Positions 59,218 to 64,000 of a DNA stretch of 64,000 nucleotides are shown one piece after another. Under the pieces are notes generated by a model. It saw only the letters and a program-made list of their open reading frames with translations, did not search any database and was not told where the DNA came from. Position numbers and translations under genes: made by a program. Location: assembly GCA_006384855.1 (NCBI GenBank), contig VCJN01001236.1, positions 78,747-142,746 of the forward strand, given 5' to 3'. The stretch's first letter is position 1, and each line of letters opens with the position of its first letter. Origin of the DNA: Tetraselmis striata. Taxonomy: Eukaryota > Chlorophyta > Chlorodendrophyceae > Chlorodendrales > Chlorodendraceae.

Positions 59218-59924
59218 ATGTACAATCGGGCGCAGCAGGCGGAACTGCGTGGCTATTAATCTCTGGCCGAATCGTGTCCCTGGAATCCGGCGATTTGTGG
59301 GCCCAACGGATTTCATGCGACCCGTTGCCGGTGAGTTAAGAGTTTTTCTAAAATCTGGCTCAAGAATTGTATCGGTAAATTGCGTAGGCAGGTACCCGTC
59401 AGGATATCAAATATCGCAGCATAATAAACCGCGCACATGTGATCCCATATATTAATAGTGATATTAACATGAATGAAAGATGTGCTGCTGTGCGACCCTG
59501 GATAATACACCCCCCACACAAGTCTTGCCCCTCAAAAATACACAACACGCAGGAATTCACTGTTGCGTGGGTATACGGCAATATTATCGGGTGTCATTCA
59601 ACCAACCGCGGGTGCACTCAATGGCCACTGAGTGCATCGTCTTAAATTGGTAAATGCCTGTTAGAAGTGTGTGATCACGTGGTAGAACACCCGCAACAGT
59701 GCCCCATTTTCAGCATTTTAACCGAGTTCGGAGCATATAAGAAACATTTTTTGGCAAGCATAGGTGCGATTTTCGTCCAACTTCGCCGACATAATGGTGT
59801 CATGCGACCACTCCGTGTTTTGTACTGAGAAAAAAATGAGTCTCCACTCGAGAGGGTACATGGATCTGAGCGCAGTAAGTGTTAAAAAAAACCTGCTGCA
59901 ATTGCAGTTTTAAAAGGTGTGTCA
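59218..59924. other. Spacer between duplication and foldback
   Basis: No gene seen. Moderately AT-rich. Confidence 0.3.
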
Positions 59925-60830
59925 AGAGGCATTTCTTCGTGACACGGTGTCGGATTGAGGCGCACGAGGTCGCGTTGGAAAGCGTATGGCAAAAGGGGAC
60001 TTTGATTGCCCGGAATTACACACTCAGAATTGCCATTTCGTGGCGTTTAAGGGGTCTGCAAGCCCAAAAAATGTTTTCAAATTGTGGAGCTCAATATTAG
60101 GCCCCGTGAAGGGCATCTGGGTGCAACCCATAGTGCCTCAGACTCGATCCCACTATAGGTCTTAAGTAAACAAAGAACTCTTCGTTACAGCGTTTTCCGA
60201 AATCAAGAGTCATGTTTGCTCGCAATGCGTGCAAAATTCTGCAATGACGTGGCATCGCATGCGTGCACGCGCCCCTACAGTTTTGTCAGTGCTCAAAAGG
60301 GCCTACAATTGTAGCAGTCCATTGGGGGTAGTATAACACGCGACGCGTTACATGGCCCAAGCTTTACCATGTGGATAGCCCACACTAAAGTCCTTCCGAT
60401 GCAATACTGCCACGACGCATCGCGGGAGGTGTGGGAGAAAAGATGGGCATTGTGCCAAAAACCGATTACTGCAAAATCGCAGAAATTTCTACGCATTGCG
60501 AGCCAAAAAGTATTTGCAAATTTGGGGAAACGCTGTAATGCGGAATTGTTTGTCTACTTGAGACCTATAGTGAGCTAAAGTCTGAGGCACTGCGGATTGT
60601 ACCTAGGTGCCCATTACGGGGCCTAACATTGGGCTCCAAAGTTTGTAAAAATGTTTTTGGATCTTAGACCCCGTATATACGTTAGCAAATGGCAATTTTG
60701 AGCGCGAATAAAACTCCTAGCATTATATGTCTTCAGACTCGCAAGAAAGAACTTTTCCCATGCGCTTTCCAACGCGACCTCATACACCTTAGTCCGACCC
60801 CGTTTCGCGAAGATATGCCTCTTGGCAGCA
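59925..60830. repeat. Long imperfect inverted repeat (foldback-like), ~0.9 kb
   Basis: The left arm reads CAAGAGGCATTTCTTCGTGA, GAGGTCGCGTTGGAAAGCG, TTAGGCCCCGT, GTGCCTCAGACT, CACTATAGGTCT, TTACAGCGTTTTCC and CTCGCAATGCGT. The right arm gives the same landmarks in reverse complement from 60830 leftward. Arms are roughly 330-360 bp, about three-quarters identical by eye, around a ~200-bp loop centred near 60375. No coding frame. Confidence 0.85.
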
Positions 60831-60851
60831 TTGATTGCAGATGCGACATGA

Positions 60852-60899
60852 CTGTGTGTGTGTGTGCGTGCGTGCGTGTGTGTGTGTGTCTGTGCGTGT

Positions 60900-60973
<74 letters not shown>
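60852..60973. repeat. (TG)n microsatellite
   Basis: About 120 bp of TG repeats with CG interruptions, just right of the foldback. Confidence 0.95.
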
Positions 60974-60976
<3 letters not shown>

Positions 60977-62790
60977 GTGACGCGGCGTGGGTGCAGCGCT
61001 TAAAGAATCGGGGTTTAGGCGATAGGCATCCATCCTTATGGAGAAGAGCGGAAATCGGGAAGATAAGAAGCCCATGCGCTGACACTATTGCATACGATCC
61101 CCGCTCACAATGCCGCTGCCTCGTGATGTCCGCTCACGATGCCCAATCACAACGCTTACGAGGCACGATGCTCACGATGCCGACTCGCTCACAACGCTCA
61201 CGAGGCACGATGCTGACGATGCCCACGACGCCCACCCGCCGGCTGACGAGTTCAAAATAAATAGAAAGCTACGATATAAAGCGAGACGTAGATGTCGACG
61301 GGCCTTTTCATGCATCGTCGCGTCTTGGCATCGTTGCGTCGGTGCCTTTCATCCATACACGACTGTCAAGTTTTTGCTAGACACTGCTTTTACCAAATTA
61401 TTTTGGCGTTGAGATCTTGTCATGTTGGACGGCACGCTAAGTAAAGCAACCCGGCAGGATGCTAAGGATGTTGTCTGCATTACAAACCTGAGAATCCATT
61501 ACTTTTGAAATTCCCCAAGAACTGTGAAACATTCGAGCCTCGCATGTATAGGCATCGTGCCCTCAGTATGGCTGTGTTGGCATGAGGTTGTCTTGTCTTG
61601 TCTTTTGTCTTGTCTTTTGAGGTTGCTTGTCTTTTTTGCACTGAGCTTTGCGCCCTTGGGAAAGGCACGCCGTTGATAAAGTCAAGAGTCCGCATTGTGT
61701 GCCCTTCAGCAAGGCGCCCGCTTGACATTCTTGACCCCGCCCGGGACACAGGTCGCAACATCTGGGTGTCGTGCCCTAGCTCGGATATGTCCCGCATTAT
61801 TAGGTAGTGCACGGTCAATTTGCAGTGGTGTGATGTCCTTGTCATGTAGATTGTTTGCCCGGAGTGGCTCGGCAAGGTACTCATATTTGCCCTAACCTCC
61901 ATGACGAACAACATAAGTCCATTAACAGAAAATTCGAACACTTCTTTAGCCCAGGAGCAAGTGGCTTAGCAAGATACTCATAACAGCCTAAACCTCCATG
62001 ACGAACAATAACTGAATCCATTGAAAGATATTCGAACACTTTCCAAACAAGTTTGTGTAGCGCATAACCCCAACAGTTGTGTGCCTTAATACTCTATGCA
62101 CTTTTGTGCTTAATCACATAGATGTAACAATTGAGGCGACATTCGTCGCAAAAGAACAATAACTCTTGCCAACATTATATGGTACAAATACTCGTAGTCT
62201 CACGTACCGATCGCACTAGTTTTCACGTACACATCGCACTAGTTTTCATTCACATATTACCAGTACGAACTCGTAGTATATCGTACTCGTTTGACTATAC
62301 ACTACACCCCCCTCCCCAGTCCCCACCCCGCGAGGTATCGATTCCTGACAGGAATGAAGATCGAAACGGTGACTTCTAAGTCCTTGGATCGAAACTCATG
62401 CTCCGACAACCGGAACAATCGAGGCGACATTCGTCTCAAAAGAACAATTCTTGCTACATGGCAGCATGATATATGGTACATATACTCGTAGTCACAGTTA
62501 TACTAGTACTTGTATATGGTACATATACTCGTAGTCACAGCTATACTAGTACTTGTCCACGTAGTGTTTGTACTAACTCGTATTTTATTGTTCTCGTATA
62601 ATTGTCACGTACAACACGGTATTTAAAATCATTTTAGCAGCCCTTGCCGTCATCTCCTATTGCACAAGGTGTATCATCCTTTCTACATAACAATGTAGTC
62701 GGCATCACTTACCTGGGTCGGAGGAGCACGGATTTGAACGATGCACTGTGACATAGAGAGTTTGAACGACATCTAGGAATTTAATGATGC
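60974..62790. other. AT-richer non-coding block with several direct repeats
   Basis: 61110-61250 repeats CACAACGCT(T/C)ACGAGGCACG. 61578-61632 repeats TTGTCTTGTC. Two ~82-bp copies lie at 61863-61943 and 61959-62040 (AGTGGCT...GGCAAG, CCTCCATGACGAACAA, ATTCGAACACTT). Two 43-bp tandem copies lie at 62471-62513 and 62514-62556 (ATATGGTACATATACTCGTA, GTCACAG). No gene is supported. Confidence 0.7.
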
Positions 62791-63420
62791 GTATCTATAT
62801 AGAGATATGATACTATGCTCATGTTGTGGACACACCGTCATGACCACATTTGATCCACGTAGCAAGTCACACGACATCCATGGCCTCAGCCGACAATTTG
62901 TGGACGTGTCAAAGCTGCATTTTTACAAATCGAACGCGCATGTTACACTGAACGCGCATGTTCGTGCGGAACTAGGGACAGCATTTGTATGCAAAAAATT
63001 CTTGACGGAGGATATGACAAGTGCGCGGACATTATGTGGCTCTACTGCCGACTGAAACATACATGTGCGACCTTACTCGGACGCCCTTGAGCGTGCCGCG
63101 CTACCTCCCGCTAGATGTTAACAGTTGAAACGACAAGGAAGTTCTATGGTTACTTTGCCGGGAATTTGCAAAGGTCATTGGTCATTGATTCATGCACCTA
63201 TTGTTGCAAACGATAGAATCACATATGGCAGAAGTCGCCGGCATGTTCTTCCTCACATACAGCGCGTGATGTATGCCTTGTACGACATGAATCCTCGGTA
63301 CTGAGAATATATTCTTACATTGAACGAGGGATTCGAAATTCAGCCGTCGTAACAGTCTATCACAGCATCATAGAAAGCATTTGACACAAAAGTTGTTAGC
63401 CGAAATATATAAAGAACAAA
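62791..63420. other. Region with a short unplaced plus-strand frame
   Basis: An 82-codon frame at 62807-63055 starts MILCSCCGHT and contains HVRAELGTAFVCKKF. A CxxC near the start hints at a zinc-binding piece of a larger broken frame, but nothing confirms it. The rest shows no coding signal. Confidence 0.25.
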
Positions 63421-63657
63421 TATAGTCCTCATTTGACATTTAATAACACGACGCAAGACTGTAGTTTTGTCGATGACAATTTCCCCGACCGTCATACACG
63501 TCATCAAAACCGAAATATGCACACAATTATCATGTTGTTCAGCGATCAGCCAGAGGTTAACACGGATGTGGATAATACCAATTTTTTATTGATGCAAAGT
63601 ATATATGCACAAAGTAACGGTGCGTTGGAAAAAGTGTATGCCAACCGCAACGCCGAT

Positions 63658-64000
63658 CCATTGACATGCGTACGAGGTACAAGGATAACGATGGAGACTT
63701 CATGCTTCCCGCATTTATTCCCTTCCGCAAAGTGGCACAATATGTCGAAGACACTAGTCTGTTGTCATACACCCGACAGAGGATTCGGTCACTTTCTACG
63801 TGCCATAGTTTCAATGCGCCGGACGTGTTTATGTTGTACCGTCCGAAAGAAATTGAAATAATACCAAAAGTGAAATTGCGGAACAATATTTATAAAGCGA
63901 TGCTCAGCCTTGACATAAAACGTTACCAAAGTCAAAGCCCGTTCGCCACTATGCCAGCGGTATATGTCCATGTAGTTAAGCATGCCATACCACAGACTGT
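63658..64000 (+). CDS. Unidentified open frame running off the right edge
   Basis: From about 63658 one plus-strand frame stays open to the last base (MRTRYKDNDGDFM, FIPFRKVAQYVED, YTRQRIRSLSTCHSF, DVFMLYRPKEIEIIPK), about 114 codons. The sequence looks protein-like: mixed charge and hydrophobic spacing. An overlapping frame (63433-63861) ends in LFPSAKWHN, slightly like a Helitron Rep lead-in, but the match is too weak to use. It could be a mobile-element or virus-derived gene; the 5' part may be broken by frameshift. Function unknown. Confidence 0.35.

Noticed and set aside
61578..61632. CRISPR-like or regulatory array from TTGTCTTGTC repeats
   Set aside because: It is a short low-complexity run with no unique spacers, in a eukaryotic genome.
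63433..63861. Helitron Rep domain call from DPLT and LFPSAKWHN
   Set aside because: The match is a few residues only, no HUH motif is visible, and a competing frame is open further to the right edge.

Overview
The window is nuclear DNA from a eukaryote, most likely a chlorophyte green alga. Support: intron-dense GC-rich genes, a chloroplast-type fructose-1,6-bisphosphatase II, an augmin subunit 3, a ubiquitin-L40 fusion, and the chlorophyte-type poly(A) signal TGTAA downstream of eight of the nine non-mobile genes. Introns often carry long poly-C runs, usually on the sense strand. I make no species call.

Layout. 0.1-0.5 kb: 3' end of a Sec20-type SNARE (+). 1.1-9.6 kb: a ~19-exon Ala/Glu-rich coiled-coil gene (+) whose introns are nearly all phase 2; its last intron holds a duplicated block and hexamer microsatellites. 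11.0-12.0 kb: ubiquitin-L40 (-), with a 9-nt last exon. 14.6-16.8 kb: unknown gene with an AT-hook-like N terminus (-). 17.0-29.5 kb: a mobile-element cluster with an intact young Ty3 chromovirus (17831-24520, TSD CCAGA), decayed fragments carrying a Dam-like methyltransferase fold, a dispersed repeat, a tRNA-like SINE head and a decayed non-LTR retroelement (-). 30.1-34.6 kb: a coiled-coil protein with ten IQ-like repeats (+). 36.3-46.4 kb: a large secreted or membrane protein with a G8 domain, a beta-helix region and six ShKT-like modules (+), with a transposon-rich 2.7-kb intron. 46.8-47.4 kb: an 80-aa single-span membrane protein (-). 48.2-48.7 kb: non-LTR element 3' fragment (+). 49.5-53.4 kb: augmin subunit 3 (+). 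53.7-56.6 kb: plastid FBPase II (-). 56.7-64 kb: an AT-richer block with a 1.24-kb tandem duplication, a 0.9-kb foldback, microsatellites and an open frame running off the right edge.

The host genes are unrelated housekeeping and surface functions with no evident shared pathway. The most unusual item is the Ty3 element. Its pol frame is open from a GGGAAAC slippery site at the gag stop, and ahead of the protease it encodes a Dam-like methyltransferase fold (NAPY) followed by a Nudix-like domain with a degenerate box. I know of no described Ty3 element with this order, though I could not search. Exon joins were made by hand from splice signals and phase agreement, so boundaries are inferred unless stated.
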